A DNA stretch of 64,000 bases from JASHPR01 sp963808705 (GCA_963808705.1 CAWEHB010000016.1:868001-932000); one strand, 5' to 3'. Counted from the first letter of the stretch, positions 53,756 through 62,938 are shown. Notes: generated from the sequence alone by a model not told the origin. A program made the numbers and translations.

Positions 53756-55141
53756 ATGCCTGATCGTCTCGCGGCCGCCGCGGCCGCCACCATCGACCCC
53801 GGGCGCGTCGCCGGGCTGATCGAGCGCGAGCGGGCGGCCTACGCCGCGCGGCACCCGTCCTCGCAGCGAGCCTTTGCCGCGGCCGGCGCGAACCTGCTCG
53901 GGGGCGTGCCGATGACCTGGATGCGGATGTGGCCGGGCGGGTTCCCGCTCTACCTGGCCAGCGCGGACGGAGCCCGGCTGACCGACATCGACGGCCACTC
54001 CTACATCGACTTCTGCCTCGGTGATACCGGCGCGATGGCCGGGCACTCGCCCGCAGCCGTCCGGGCGGCCGTGGACCGGCAGTATGGGGAGCTGGGCGGG
54101 GCGACCACCATGCTGCCGACGCAGGATGCCGCCTGGGTGGCGGCCGAGCTGGCCCGACGGTTCGGCCCGACGCACTGGAGCTTCACCCTGACCGCGACCG
54201 ACGCCAACCGGTGGGCGATCCGGCTGGCCCGCCAGCTCACCGGGCGGCCGAAGGTCCTGGTGTTCAGCTACTGCTACCACGGCAGCGTCGACGAGGCGTT
54301 CATCGTGGCCGGGCCGGACGGCCCGCGCCCGCGCGCGGGCAACGTCGGCGCGCCGGTCGATCCGCGCCAGACCACGCGGGTCGCCGAGTTCAACGACCTG
54401 GCCGGCCTGGAGCGCGAGCTGGCCGCGGGCGACGTGGCGGTGGTGCTGATGGAGCCCGCGCTGACCAACATCGGGATCGTGCTGCCCGAGCCCGGGTACC
54501 TGGACGCGGTCCGCGAGCTGACCCGGCGCAGTGGCAGCCTGCTGATTATCGACGAGACGCATACGTTCAGCGCGGGCCCGGGCGGGTGCACCCGGGCCTG
54601 GAACCTGGACCCGGACATCGTGACCATCGGGAAGTCGATCGCGGGCGGGATCCCGGCCGGCGCGTACGGCCTGTCGGCGGCGCTGGCCGACCAGATCCTG
54701 AATGACAAGACGGCGGACCTCATCGATGTCGGCGGCGTGGGCGGGACTCTGGCGGGCAACGCCCTGTCGGTGGCCGCGATGCGTGCCACGCTGGAGCAGG
54801 TGCTCACCGAGGCCGCGTTCGGCGCGATGATCGCCAGGGCCGACCGGTACACGGCCGGGGTGCGGGACGTCATCGAGACCCGCGCCCTGCCGTGGAACGT
54901 CGTCCAGCTCGGCGCGCGTGCGGAATACCGGTTCTGCCCGCAGCCGCCCCGCACCGGCGGCGAGTCCGAGGCGGCCGCCGACCCCCGGCTCGACGAATAC
55001 CTGCACCTCTACACGGTCAACCGCGGCGTGCTGCTGACCCCGTTCCACAACATGGCCCTGATGTCACCGGCCACCACCGACGCCGACGTGGACACCCACA
55101 CCCGGATCTTCGCGGCCGCAGCCGACGACCTCCTGGCCTGA
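53756..55141 (+). CDS. Class III aminotransferase (glutamate-1-semialdehyde aminomutase-like)
   Basis: The 461-residue PLP enzyme has LTDIDGHSYIDFCLGDTGAM, the substrate/PLP region FSYCYHGSVDEAFIVA, LLIIDETHTFSAGPGG and the Schiff-base lysine in VTIGKSIAGGIPAGAYGLS. It resembles GSA aminomutase-like transaminases that act on amino ketones or beta-amino acids, but is not in a haem operon. In the usual SxSEA region it reads TATDANRWAI, so the amino donor site may differ. AGGAGG precedes the ATG at 53756. Confidence 0.9.
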   Translation: MPDRLAAAAAATIDPGRVAGLIERERAAYAARHPSSQRAFAAAGANLLGGVPMTWMRMWPGGFPLYLASADGARLTDIDGHSYIDFCLGDTGAMAGHSPAAVRAAVDRQYGELGGATTMLPTQDAAWVAAELARRFGPTHWSFTLTATDANRWAIRLARQLTGRPKVLVFSYCYHGSVDEAFIVAGPDGPRPRAGNVGAPVDPRQTTRVAEFNDLAGLERELAAGDVAVVLMEPALTNIGIVLPEPGYLDAVRELTRRSGSLLIIDETHTFSAGPGGCTRAWNLDPDIVTIGKSIAGGIPAGAYGLSAALADQILNDKTADLIDVGGVGGTLAGNALSVAAMRATLEQVLTEAAFGAMIARADRYTAGVRDVIETRALPWNVVQLGARAEYRFCPQPPRTGGESEAAADPRLDEYLHLYTVNRGVLLTPFHNMALMSPATTDADVDTHTRIFAAAADDLLA

Positions 55142-55281
55142 GCGCGGGCCGCCGGGGGCTGGCCGCCGCGGCGCTGGCCCGCCCGCGGCCGCGCGGCGCC
55201 ACGGGCGGCCGATATTCGGTACCTGCTGCGATCAGCGAGACATATCGTGTGCACGGGGGGATCTGACCGCTGGAGGATCAG

Positions 55282-57216
55282 GTGACGCCAGGACAGGACG
55301 GGGATCCGACACCGACCGAGCCGACCGAGCCGACCGAGCCGGCCGAGCCGGCCGCGGCAGGCCCGCCGGACCACGCCCGGGCCGAAACCTATCTCCGGCT
55401 GCGCGTCGAGGCCGAACTGCGGCGCGCAGCGGCCCTCCCCCGCCCCGACCCGCCCGGCGAGCGCGGCGTGCCCGCGCCGCTGCGCGCCGCGCAGCGGCTC
55501 GTCCTGCCGCCGGGCAGGCGCGCCGCGAGCATCCTGCTGCCGCTGGCCGGACAAGCCGCACAGGCGCTGCAGCCGCTCGCGGAGAACGCGGCGCGGGCGC
55601 TGCAGCCGCTGGCCGACACCGCGGGGCGGACGCTGCCACCGCTCGCCGGAAATGCGGCGCGGGCGCTGCAGCCGCTGGCCGACACCGCGGGCCGAACCCT
55701 GCAACCGCTCGCGGGCCAGGTGATCGGCGCGGTGCTACCGGTCGCGGACCAGGCGGCGCACAAGCTGCATCCGCTGGCCTGGCAAGCCGCCTACCGGCTG
55801 CAGGTGCTTCGGCACTCCGGCCGGTACCGGCTCACCCGCTGGCCCGGGCAGGCCCACCGGGCGACCGCCATCCTGCGCGGCACCAAGGTCGGCGCCTCGC
55901 CCGACCGGTGGACCCCGGACGACATGTCGGCCGACGAAGGCGTGCACCAGCTCCGGAAAGTGGCCGACGCGCTCATCCGGGCGGGCGCCATCGATCGCGG
56001 CGGCGCGGACTCGATCCTGGCGGGCCTGGAGACCGCCCTGGCCGCCCGGTCACGGATCGACGCCCATCAGCTCTTCATCCGGGACGTGCGGGCCAGTCGC
56101 CACCGCCAGCCGACCCGCGCGCCGGCCGGACGCTACCTGGCCGCGCCGGTCGGGGTCACGACCGGGGCCGGGCCGGACAGCGGCCTGGCCGACATCAGCC
56201 TGTTCACGCTGGTCGTCGCGCCCGACCGGGCCGTCCTGACCGTCGCAGGCCAGATGTCCGGGCCGCCCGGCAGGTGGGGATACCAGCATCCCTCGATGCC
56301 CTTCCCCGGCCTCGACCCCCCGAGCGCGATCGACGATCGCGGAACTCGCTACGAGCTCCACGATGAGAGCGGCTGGAGTAACAGCGGGGGAGAGTGGGGA
56401 GGCGTCCTGGGCGTTTCCCCGGTCCCGCCCGCCGGAACCCAGTGGCTGGAGCTGACCGTGAGCCCGGGCTCGCCTGCCATCCGCGTGGATCTCACCGGTC
56501 CGGGCGCCGGCCACGAGGCAGCGTCCGGCCCGCCGCCGGCCGGGCTTCCCGCAGCCGGCGGCCCGGCCGGGCAGCTGATCGACGCAGCCGCTGAGGAGCT
56601 CCTGCACCTCGCGGTGACCAGCGGTGACGACGGCCTGGCCTGGCACGACCTGTCGGACGTCACCAACATCGTGACCGCCCTGGACGCGGTCGGCGCGCTG
56701 GCGCCCGCGCGCGACGCCACGAGTCGCCTCGTCGCCCTGGCCGGCCTGCTCGGCGTGACCGTGCCACCCGCGCTGAGCGCCGCCGCGCCGCCGGGCGAGC
56801 TCCCCGCCGCCTGGGCCGACGTGCTGGAGAACCGCTACCGCCGGGACGGCCGGCCCGGCGCGGCCGCGGCCGCCGCGGTGCTGCCGGAACTCGATGGTGC
56901 GAGATTCGTCGTCGCGGGGCTGCGCTCCCACGCGGCAGGAGCCGACCTGCGCGTGCTGGGCTGGGGCCGGCACCACACGCCGCGCCTGCTCGCCGAGGTC
57001 CCGGACGACTCGTGGTCCTGGTCCGCTCGCGACGACCAGGGGCGCTGGCACGTCGGGACCGAGGGCAGCTGCAGCTCTGACGACCAGCACGCCGACCTGC
57101 AGCTCGACCTGGTCCCGCCGCTGCACCCGGAGGCCACGGCGCTGGAGCTGATCGTCAGCGGCCGGTCCGGCCAGGTGACGGCCACGGTGCCGCTGGACTG
57201 GATGGGGTCGGCGTGA
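55282..57216 (+). CDS. Unknown protein with eleven-residue helical repeats; first gene of the MoxR-VWA module
   Basis: 644 residues, not recognised. After a Thr/Glu/Pro-rich start, residues 84-171 form eight consecutive 11-residue units of the type ALQPLADTAGR. These would make an amphipathic or kinked helical rod, possibly membrane- or surface-binding. A helical part follows (ADEGVHQLRKVADALIRAGA), then two beta-rich segments, one ending GTQWLELTVSPGSPAIRVDL, the other LELIVSGRSGQVTATVPLDW. The GTG at 55282 has GGAGG upstream. Its stop overlaps the next start (GTGA). No signal peptide. Confidence 0.75.
   Translation: MTPGQDGDPTPTEPTEPTEPAEPAAAGPPDHARAETYLRLRVEAELRRAAALPRPDPPGERGVPAPLRAAQRLVLPPGRRAASILLPLAGQAAQALQPLAENAARALQPLADTAGRTLPPLAGNAARALQPLADTAGRTLQPLAGQVIGAVLPVADQAAHKLHPLAWQAAYRLQVLRHSGRYRLTRWPGQAHRATAILRGTKVGASPDRWTPDDMSADEGVHQLRKVADALIRAGAIDRGGADSILAGLETALAARSRIDAHQLFIRDVRASRHRQPTRAPAGRYLAAPVGVTTGAGPDSGLADISLFTLVVAPDRAVLTVAGQMSGPPGRWGYQHPSMPFPGLDPPSAIDDRGTRYELHDESGWSNSGGEWGGVLGVSPVPPAGTQWLELTVSPGSPAIRVDLTGPGAGHEAASGPPPAGLPAAGGPAGQLIDAAAEELLHLAVTSGDDGLAWHDLSDVTNIVTALDAVGALAPARDATSRLVALAGLLGVTVPPALSAAAPPGELPAAWADVLENRYRRDGRPGAAAAAAVLPELDGARFVVAGLRSHAAGADLRVLGWGRHHTPRLLAEVPDDSWSWSARDDQGRWHVGTEGSCSSDDQHADLQLDLVPPLHPEATALELIVSGRSGQVTATVPLDWMGSA
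55531..55794 (+). repeat. 33-bp coding repeats (eleven-residue units)
   Basis: Eight tandem units encode x-L-x-P-L-A-x-x-A-x-x. The core units (ALQPLADTAGR twice, ALQPLAENAAR, TLPPLAGNAAR) are nearly identical in DNA, while the outer ones have diverged. Confidence 0.85.
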
Positions 57217-58331
57217 GCACGCCACAGCCGGGACCGGCGAGCCCGCCGTGGTGGGCGCTGCTCCCGCCCGCGGAGGCCCAGGTCTCCTGCGGCCAGGGGA
57301 CGCACCGGCTGCGCTGGGAGCAGGGCAGGCTCACCGCCGTGGACCACCCCGACGCCGAAGAGGAACTCGTGCTCGCGGCGCTGGGCGGCGACCGGTCCGA
57401 GTGCGTGGACCTGGTCGAGTGGTGGGGCAGCCGCGGCGATGACCTCGAGGTCCTGACGGTTGGGCCGCGCTCGTCCGCCGACGAGCTGACCGTCACGCCG
57501 GAGAACGTGGCCGAGTTCGGCGTCGGCCGAGGTGGCGGCTGGGTGGCGTATGCCCCGCTGACGAGGAGCACGTTCCCGACGCAACGCATCGGGCCCTGGG
57601 CGCGAGGGCCGCGCGGGCCGCGAGGCCTGGCCATCTACGGCGCGATGCTGAGGGCCGGCTATGGCGCGATGCTGAGGGCCAGGGGGCAGACACCCGCCCG
57701 GCTACGGCCGATGAGCGCAGCCCTCTTCTCCTCGGCAGTCACCGGCGGCGCGTCTCCGTCGCGGCGGCTCCGGCCGCAGATGCAGCAGTTCCGCGACCAG
57801 ATGCGGCGCGCGAGCGAGCGCCGGACGGAGCTGTTCTCCTTGCTCGCGCTGGGCCCCGCGTTCCAGCTGCGGCTGTCGGCCACGGTGGCCGCGGCCTGGG
57901 CAGACGGCGGCAGCCGCGCGGCCGACCGCGACTCGGGCCGACCCGCCCTGGTCGCGGCGCTGGCCGGGCGCCTGGCCCCGGCCGCGCAGGCCTGGCACGG
58001 CGTCGACCCTGGCCGGGTCGATGTCTCGCTGCACGAGGGCGAGGGCTGGGGACGGGTGGGGCTGTCCGGCACCGGCCGCGACCGCAGGCTCTCCGCCGCG
58101 CTCCCCGTCGGCTGGCTGGCGTCGGTCTGGGCGGCCGGGCTGGCCGGCACCGGGGGGCATCTGATCGTCGCGGTCACGGCGGCGGACTGGCCCCACGCGA
58201 CCGTGCTCGGCGTGCCCGAGCCCGGCGCGGACCCGGTGATACTCAAGGTACGGGCCGAGGGCGGCAACTGGACCGCGAGCCGAAGGGACGCGGTGCCGCC
58301 TGGACTGAGGAGCGAGGGACCTTGCGACTGA
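57213..58331 (+). CDS. Unknown protein, second gene of the MoxR-VWA module
   Basis: 372 residues, not recognised. It begins MSTPQPGPASPPWWALLPPA, a beta-rich first half followed by a basic, helical middle (RPQMQQFRDQMRRASERRTE). The final third contains GWGRVGLSGTGRDRRLSAAL and GGHLIVAVTAADWPHATVLG, similar in style to the last part of the preceding protein (hydrophobic strands ending in a designated surface domain). The GTG overlaps the upstream stop. The last ten residues (GLRSEGPCD) are encoded by the dispersed leader repeat, so the original C-terminus may have been altered by its insertion. Confidence 0.72.
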   Translation: MSTPQPGPASPPWWALLPPAEAQVSCGQGTHRLRWEQGRLTAVDHPDAEEELVLAALGGDRSECVDLVEWWGSRGDDLEVLTVGPRSSADELTVTPENVAEFGVGRGGGWVAYAPLTRSTFPTQRIGPWARGPRGPRGLAIYGAMLRAGYGAMLRARGQTPARLRPMSAALFSSAVTGGASPSRRLRPQMQQFRDQMRRASERRTELFSLLALGPAFQLRLSATVAAAWADGGSRAADRDSGRPALVAALAGRLAPAAQAWHGVDPGRVDVSLHEGEGWGRVGLSGTGRDRRLSAALPVGWLASVWAAGLAGTGGHLIVAVTAADWPHATVLGVPEPGADPVILKVRAEGGNWTASRRDAVPPGLRSEGPCD

Positions 58332-58404
58332 GCGACGAGGGAAGGCGGCGCAGTGAAGTGGGAATGGGGAGGCGGGCGGGGTCCCGGAGGCGAGCGGGAC
58401 AGAC
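58296..58404 (+). repeat. Dispersed leader repeat, copy C
   Basis: It contains CCTGGACTGAGGAGCGAGGG, CTTGCGACTGAGCGACGAGG, GGAAGGCGGCG and finally TCCCGGAGGCGAGCGG, matching copies A/B at 8406-8566 in sequence and order. As there, it ends right before a start codon (ATG 58405) and provides the GGAGG. Confidence 0.6.
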
Positions 58405-59532
58405 ATGAACGCAGTCGGGCGCAGGTCCACCGCGGTCGCGCAGCAGCACGACGCCGCGGTGGCGGCGCTGGGCGTGGCCGTGGCGGCGCGGGTTCCGGTG
58501 CTGCTGTGGGGAGCGCCCGGTACCGGCAAGACGTCCACGATCCGGGCCATGGCCGAGAAGATGGGCTGGCCCTGCGAGACCGTGATCGCCTCGATCCGCG
58601 AGCCGTCCGACTTCGCCGGGCTGCCGGTGGTGGTGGGCGACGGGGTGCGGTTCGCTCCCCCGGGCTGGGCCCGGCGGCTGGCCGAGGCCGGCCGGGGCCT
58701 GCTGTTCCTCGACGAGCTGTCCACCGCGCCCCCGGCGGTGCAGGCCGCTCTGCTGCGCGTAGTCCTGGAACGCGTCGTCGGCGACCTGGCGCTGTCCGAG
58801 GACGTCGCCGTGGTCGCGGCGGCCAACCCGCCGGAGCAGGCCGCCGACGGCTGGGATCTGTCGGCGCCGCTGGCCAACCGGCTGTGCCACCTGGCCTGGG
58901 AGATCGACCCCGGGACCGTCGCCGACGGCCTGGCCGGCGGCTGGGCCGCGCCCGTGGTCCCGGCCCTGCCCGAGCGCTGGGAGGCCGGGCTCGGCCTGGC
59001 CCGGGGCCTGGCGGCCGCGTTCCTGCACGTGCGGCCCGCCCTGGCCTGCGCGCCGCCGGCCGATGCGGCGTCGGCGGGGCGGGGCTGGCCCAGCCCGCGC
59101 ACCTGGGACATGGCCGCCCGCCTGCTGGCCGCCGTCGACGCGGCCGGGGCGGGCGAGGAGACGCGTTCCGCGCTGGTGCGCGGCTGCGTCGGCGAGGGCG
59201 CGGGCGTCGAGTTCCTGGCCTGGCTGGTGGAGATGGACCTGCCCGACCCGGAGGCTGTCCTCGCCGACCCGGGCTCGTTCGTGCTGCCGAAGCGCGGCGA
59301 CCGGGCCTACGCCGCCGTGGCCGCGGTGGCCGCGGTGGTGGCCGCAGACCCGACCCCGCAGCGCTGGGTGGCCGGCTGGCAGGTCCTCGGCCAGGCGGCG
59401 GCCGGCGCGCCGGACGTGGCCGCGGTAGCCGCCAGGACGCTGGCCCGGTGCCGGCCCGACGGCACGCCGCTGCCCGCCGAGGTCAAGCTGTTCGCCCCGG
59501 TGCTGCGGGACGCCGGGCTGCTGCGCGGATGA
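58405..59532 (+). CDS. MoxR-type AAA+ ATPase
   Basis: The 375-residue protein has Walker A LLWGAPGTGKTSTIRAMAEK, Walker B in GRGLLFLDELSTAPPAVQAA, sensor 1 VVAAANPPEQA, and PLANRLCHLAWEIDP carrying the arginine finger region. MoxR ATPases act with VWA-domain partners as chaperones that insert metals or remodel complexes. The ATG overlaps nothing but is preceded by the leader repeat. Its stop overlaps the VWA gene (ATGA), so the two are coupled. Confidence 0.93.
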   Translation: MNAVGRRSTAVAQQHDAAVAALGVAVAARVPVLLWGAPGTGKTSTIRAMAEKMGWPCETVIASIREPSDFAGLPVVVGDGVRFAPPGWARRLAEAGRGLLFLDELSTAPPAVQAALLRVVLERVVGDLALSEDVAVVAAANPPEQAADGWDLSAPLANRLCHLAWEIDPGTVADGLAGGWAAPVVPALPERWEAGLGLARGLAAAFLHVRPALACAPPADAASAGRGWPSPRTWDMAARLLAAVDAAGAGEETRSALVRGCVGEGAGVEFLAWLVEMDLPDPEAVLADPGSFVLPKRGDRAYAAVAAVAAVVAADPTPQRWVAGWQVLGQAAAGAPDVAAVAARTLARCRPDGTPLPAEVKLFAPVLRDAGLLRG

Positions 59533-60770
59533 TCACGAGCGGCGACATGGGGGCGGGCGCCGCCGCGGGAACGGCCGCAGGCGGGGTGCCCGGGCTGGCG
59601 GCGGGCCGGCTGTGGGCCGCGACCCGGTTCCCCTACCTGGCCAGCGGGCTGTTCGGGACGCAGGTGATCGCGGCGCGCGACATCGGCACCGTGGCCGTGG
59701 ACGAGGGCTGGCGGCTGCACGCCGACCCGGCGCTCACCGCGCAGTGGACCCCGGCGCAGCTCGGCAGCGTGCTCGTGCATCACGTGTGCCACCTGCTGCG
59801 CGCGCACGCGGAGCGGGCCGCGCCCGCCGGGGTGACCCCGGACCGGGCCCGGCACTGGGTGCGCTGCTGTGACGCCGAGATCAACGACGACCTGGTCCCC
59901 GCCGGGCTCGAGCTGCCGGGCACGCCGGTCCTGCCGGCGCACCTGGGCGCAGAGCCCGGCCTGCTGGCCGAGCAGTACTTCGGGGCGGCCCGGCCCCGAG
60001 ACGTCCCGTTGCGGAACCCTGACGGGATTGACCGCGGCGGGACGCTGGATTGCGGCAGCGGCGCCGACGGGTGCCCGCGGCCCTGGGATTCCGCGGGCGG
60101 GCCGAGGCTGCCGGCGTGGCAGGCGCGGCTGCTGGCCCGGCAGGTGGCGCAGGACTGCGTGCGGCACGGCCGGGAGGCAGGCAACGTGCCCGCGGGCCTG
60201 CTGCGCTGGGCCGACCAGCTGCTGGAGCCGGCCGTCGACTGGCGCAAGGCCCTGGCCGCGGAGCTGCGCCGGGCGATCGCGGACACCACCGGCGCCGTCG
60301 ACTACTCCTACCGCCGGCCGTCCCGGCGGGCAGCGGTGGCCGGGGACGTGGTGCTGCCCGCGCTGCGCCGGCCGGTGCCCGACATCGCGGTCGTCTGCGA
60401 CACCTCCGGCAGCATGTCCGAGGACCTGCTGGCCATGGCCCTGGCCGAGGTGGAGGGCCTGCTGCGCGCCGTCGGGCTGGCCCGCCAGCTGCGGGTGCTG
60501 GCCTGCGACACGGCCGTGGGGCCGGTCCGCCGGGTCAGCTCCGCCCGCCAGGTCGAGCTGGTCGGCGGCGGCGGTACCGACATGGGAGCGGGCATCGCGG
60601 CCGCGGGCCTGCTGCGGCCCAGGCCCGCCATCACCGTGGTGCTCACCGACGGGTTCACGCCGTGGCCGGACGAGCCGCCGCGGGGCATGCGGGTGGTGGT
60701 CGGCCTGCTCGGCGACGACGCGCCCGAGGCACCGCACTGGGCGCGGGCGGTCCGGGTGCCGGCCGGCTGA
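59529..60770 (+). CDS. DUF2201 / VWA-like domain protein, partner of the MoxR ATPase
   Basis: The 413-residue protein has an N-terminal metallopeptidase-like DUF2201 domain. The usual HExxH is changed to HHVCHLLRAH, so the catalytic Glu is missing. The C-terminal VWA-like domain has the MIDAS motif AVVCDTSGSMSEDLLAMAL, GGGGTDMGAGIAA and VVLTDGFTPWPDEPPRG. Such MoxR-VWA pairs bind metals and clients and assemble protein complexes. It ends the four-gene module; a DUF998 gene follows after about 90 bases. Confidence 0.92.
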   Translation: MITSGDMGAGAAAGTAAGGVPGLAAGRLWAATRFPYLASGLFGTQVIAARDIGTVAVDEGWRLHADPALTAQWTPAQLGSVLVHHVCHLLRAHAERAAPAGVTPDRARHWVRCCDAEINDDLVPAGLELPGTPVLPAHLGAEPGLLAEQYFGAARPRDVPLRNPDGIDRGGTLDCGSGADGCPRPWDSAGGPRLPAWQARLLARQVAQDCVRHGREAGNVPAGLLRWADQLLEPAVDWRKALAAELRRAIADTTGAVDYSYRRPSRRAAVAGDVVLPALRRPVPDIAVVCDTSGSMSEDLLAMALAEVEGLLRAVGLARQLRVLACDTAVGPVRRVSSARQVELVGGGGTDMGAGIAAAGLLRPRPAITVVLTDGFTPWPDEPPRGMRVVVGLLGDDAPEAPHWARAVRVPAG

Positions 60771-60859
60771 GGCAGCGGCCGTGCCCTCGCGCCGCCAAGG
60801 CTCGCGGCGCCGTCCGTCCGCCTGAGGAGCCCATACTGGGGCTGAGGAGATAGCCGCGA

Positions 60860-61594
60860 GTGCACCTGCGAACGCTGCCCCGATGGCGGGCCTGGCCGTA
60901 CCCGGCCGCCGGGCTCAGGCTCGGCGGGATCGCGGGCGTGGCCGGCCCGGCCGCGTTCACCGTGGCCTGGGTCGCGGCCTCGCTGCTGCAGACCGGACAT
61001 TCCGCGGCCGAGGTGCAGATCAGCGGCCTGGCCGCGCCCGACGCGCGGGATCCCTGGATCATGATCACGGGCTTCGTGGTGCTGGGCGGGTGCTCGGTCG
61101 CGTTCGGCTCGGCGCTGCACGCCGACCTGGGCGGCGCGGGGCGGGCCGGCCCGGGACCGCGGCTGATCCAGGCGGCCGGGGTGCTCACGATCGCCGCCGG
61201 GCTGCTGCGCCGGGACCGGATGCTGCTGACCTCGCCGGCCGGCGAGTCCTGGCACAACCACGCGCACGACCTGGTGAGCATCCCGATCTACCTCGCGCTG
61301 GTGGCGGTCCCGCTGCTGCTGGCCCGCCGGTTCCGCGGCGACCCGCGCTGGAGCGTCCTGCGCGTCCCGCTGGTCGCCGGCAGCCTGGCCACGCTCGCGG
61401 TGCTGGCGGTGTTCCTCGCCGGGGCGTCCCCGGCCTGGGACGGCGTGCTGCAGCGGATCGGCGTCACCTTGCCGCTCGCCGCCCTGTGTGCGGTGGCGGC
61501 GCGGCTGCTCGCTACCGCGCAGGCCGGGGCGGCGCGGGGCGCGGCGGACCCAGGCCCGGCGGACCCAGGCACGGCGCACGCGGGCGCGGCGTAG
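60860..61594 (+). CDS. DUF998 membrane protein
   Basis: The 244-residue protein has six or seven hydrophobic segments. LGGIAGVAGPAAFTVAWVAA, ISGLAAPDARDPWIMITGFV, VLGGCSVAFGSAL and WHNHAHDLVSIPIYLALVAV carry the conserved pattern of DUF998, a family of unknown function. GAGGAGA lies nine bases before the GTG at 60860. It is followed closely by the LigD-type gene, which has its own candidate promoter. Confidence 0.88.
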   Translation: MHLRTLPRWRAWPYPAAGLRLGGIAGVAGPAAFTVAWVAASLLQTGHSAAEVQISGLAAPDARDPWIMITGFVVLGGCSVAFGSALHADLGGAGRAGPGPRLIQAAGVLTIAAGLLRRDRMLLTSPAGESWHNHAHDLVSIPIYLALVAVPLLLARRFRGDPRWSVLRVPLVAGSLATLAVLAVFLAGASPAWDGVLQRIGVTLPLAALCAVAARLLATAQAGAARGAADPGPADPGTAHAGAA

Positions 61595-61603
61595 CGGGCC
61601 GGT

Positions 61604-61609
61604 TATCGT
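61604..61609 (+). promoter_or_regulatory. Candidate -10 box for a leaderless LigD-type transcript
   Basis: TATCGT is followed by six bases and the ATG at 61616, with no Shine-Dalgarno sequence in between. This is the same layout as at the HxlR and MFS genes. Confidence 0.45.
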
Positions 61610-61615
61610 GGCGGC

Positions 61616-62938
61616 ATGCCCGATCGCAAGGAGATCCTGGAGGTCGCCGGGCACAGCGTGCCGGTCAGCCACCCGGACAAGGTCTACTTCCCGCGGACCG
61701 GGCACACGAAGCTGGACCTCGTCCGGTACTACCTGAGCGTGGCCGACGGCGCGCTGCGCGGCGCGGCCGGGCGCCCGATGGTCCTGAAGCGGTACGTCAA
61801 CGGCGCGGAGGGCGAGCCGTTCTTCCAGAAGCGCGCGCCGTCCTCACGGCCGGACTGGATCGAGACGGTCGAGCTGAGCTTCCCGTCCGGGCGCACCGCC
61901 GAGGAGGTCGTGGTCCGGGACGCGGCGGGGCTGGCCTGGGTCGTCAACCTCGGCTGCATCGACCTCAACCCGCATCCGGTCCGCGCCGGTGATCTCGATC
62001 ATCCCGATGAGCTGCGGGTCGACCTCGATCCCGTGCCCGGGGTGGACTGGGCGCAGATCATCCGGGTGGCGCTGGCCGTCCGGGAGGTGCTCGCGGACTT
62101 CGGGCTCACCGGGTGGCCGAAGACGTCGGGCTCGCGCGGGATGCACATCTACGCCCGGATCGAGCCCCGCTGGACGTTCTCCGAGGTCCGCCGGGCCGCG
62201 GTGGCGCTGGCCCGGGAGGTCGAGCGGCGGGCGCCGCAGGACGCCACGTCGCGGTGGTGGAAGGAAGAGCGGCACGGCGTCTTCGTCGACTACAACCAGA
62301 ACGCCAAGGACCGCACGATCGCGTCAGCCTACTCGGTCCGGCCCACCCCAGACGCCCGGGTGTCGGCCCCGCTGGCCTGGGACGAGGTTCCGGACTGCCG
62401 GCCGGCGGAGTTCACCATCGACACCATGCCGCGGCGCTTCGCGTCGCTGGGCGACGTCGGGGCCGGCATCGACGCCGCGGCCGGCTCGCTCGGGCCGCTG
62501 CTGGAACTGGCCGCCCAGGACGAGGCAGCCGGCCTGCCCGATGCCCCATGGCCGCCCCACTTCACCAAGCAGGCGGGCGAGCAGCCGCGAGTGCAGCCGT
62601 CCAAGCGCCGCGCCCCCGCCGCGCCTCCCCCGCCGGCGTCACCCGGTGCGGCCGCGCCGCCTTCTCCCGCTGGACGCCGCCGCTCATCCATGCCGCTGAT
62701 CGAGGTGGCGAGGGCGGCCACCCGGGCCGAGGCCATGCAGGGCCTGGACCGGTGGAAGCAGCGCCATCCGGAGGCCTGGGCCCGCCTCGAGCCCGCAGAC
62801 GTCCTGGTGGACTCGATGCGCGGCCGCTCCTCCACCTGGACCCGGATCCGGCTCAACCTGCGCAACGTGGCCGAGGCCGAGCGGCCGCCGCAGGAACCGC
62901 TCGAGGTCGACTACGACCCGTGGGCGCGGGGAGGCTAG
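61616..62938 (+). CDS. LigD-type primase-polymerase (NHEJ polymerase domain) with C-terminal extension
   Basis: The 440-residue protein has a LigD Pol / archaeo-eukaryotic primase core at residues 1-310: YFPRTGHTKLDLVRYYL, the catalytic DLDP in ELRVDLDPVPGVDW, SGSRGMHIYARI, and the third metal Asp in HGVFVDYNQNAKDRTIAS. These polymerases fill gaps and add ribonucleotides in Ku-dependent end joining, usually as one domain of LigD. Here the ligase and phosphoesterase domains are absent. Instead a Pro/Ala linker and a helical domain of about 85 residues (ATRAEAMQGLDRWKQRHPEA and STWTRIRLNLRNVAEAE) are added. No ku or ligase gene is in the window. Confidence 0.93.
   Translation: MPDRKEILEVAGHSVPVSHPDKVYFPRTGHTKLDLVRYYLSVADGALRGAAGRPMVLKRYVNGAEGEPFFQKRAPSSRPDWIETVELSFPSGRTAEEVVVRDAAGLAWVVNLGCIDLNPHPVRAGDLDHPDELRVDLDPVPGVDWAQIIRVALAVREVLADFGLTGWPKTSGSRGMHIYARIEPRWTFSEVRRAAVALAREVERRAPQDATSRWWKEERHGVFVDYNQNAKDRTIASAYSVRPTPDARVSAPLAWDEVPDCRPAEFTIDTMPRRFASLGDVGAGIDAAAGSLGPLLELAAQDEAAGLPDAPWPPHFTKQAGEQPRVQPSKRRAPAAPPPPASPGAAAPPSPAGRRRSSMPLIEVARAATRAEAMQGLDRWKQRHPEAWARLEPADVLVDSMRGRSSTWTRIRLNLRNVAEAERPPQEPLEVDYDPWARGG

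Noticed and set aside
60776..60845. Fourth copy of the dispersed leader repeat before the DUF998 gene
   Set aside because: Shares only short GC-rich words (CGCCGTCCG, TGAGGAG) and not the ordered blocks seen in the other copies.
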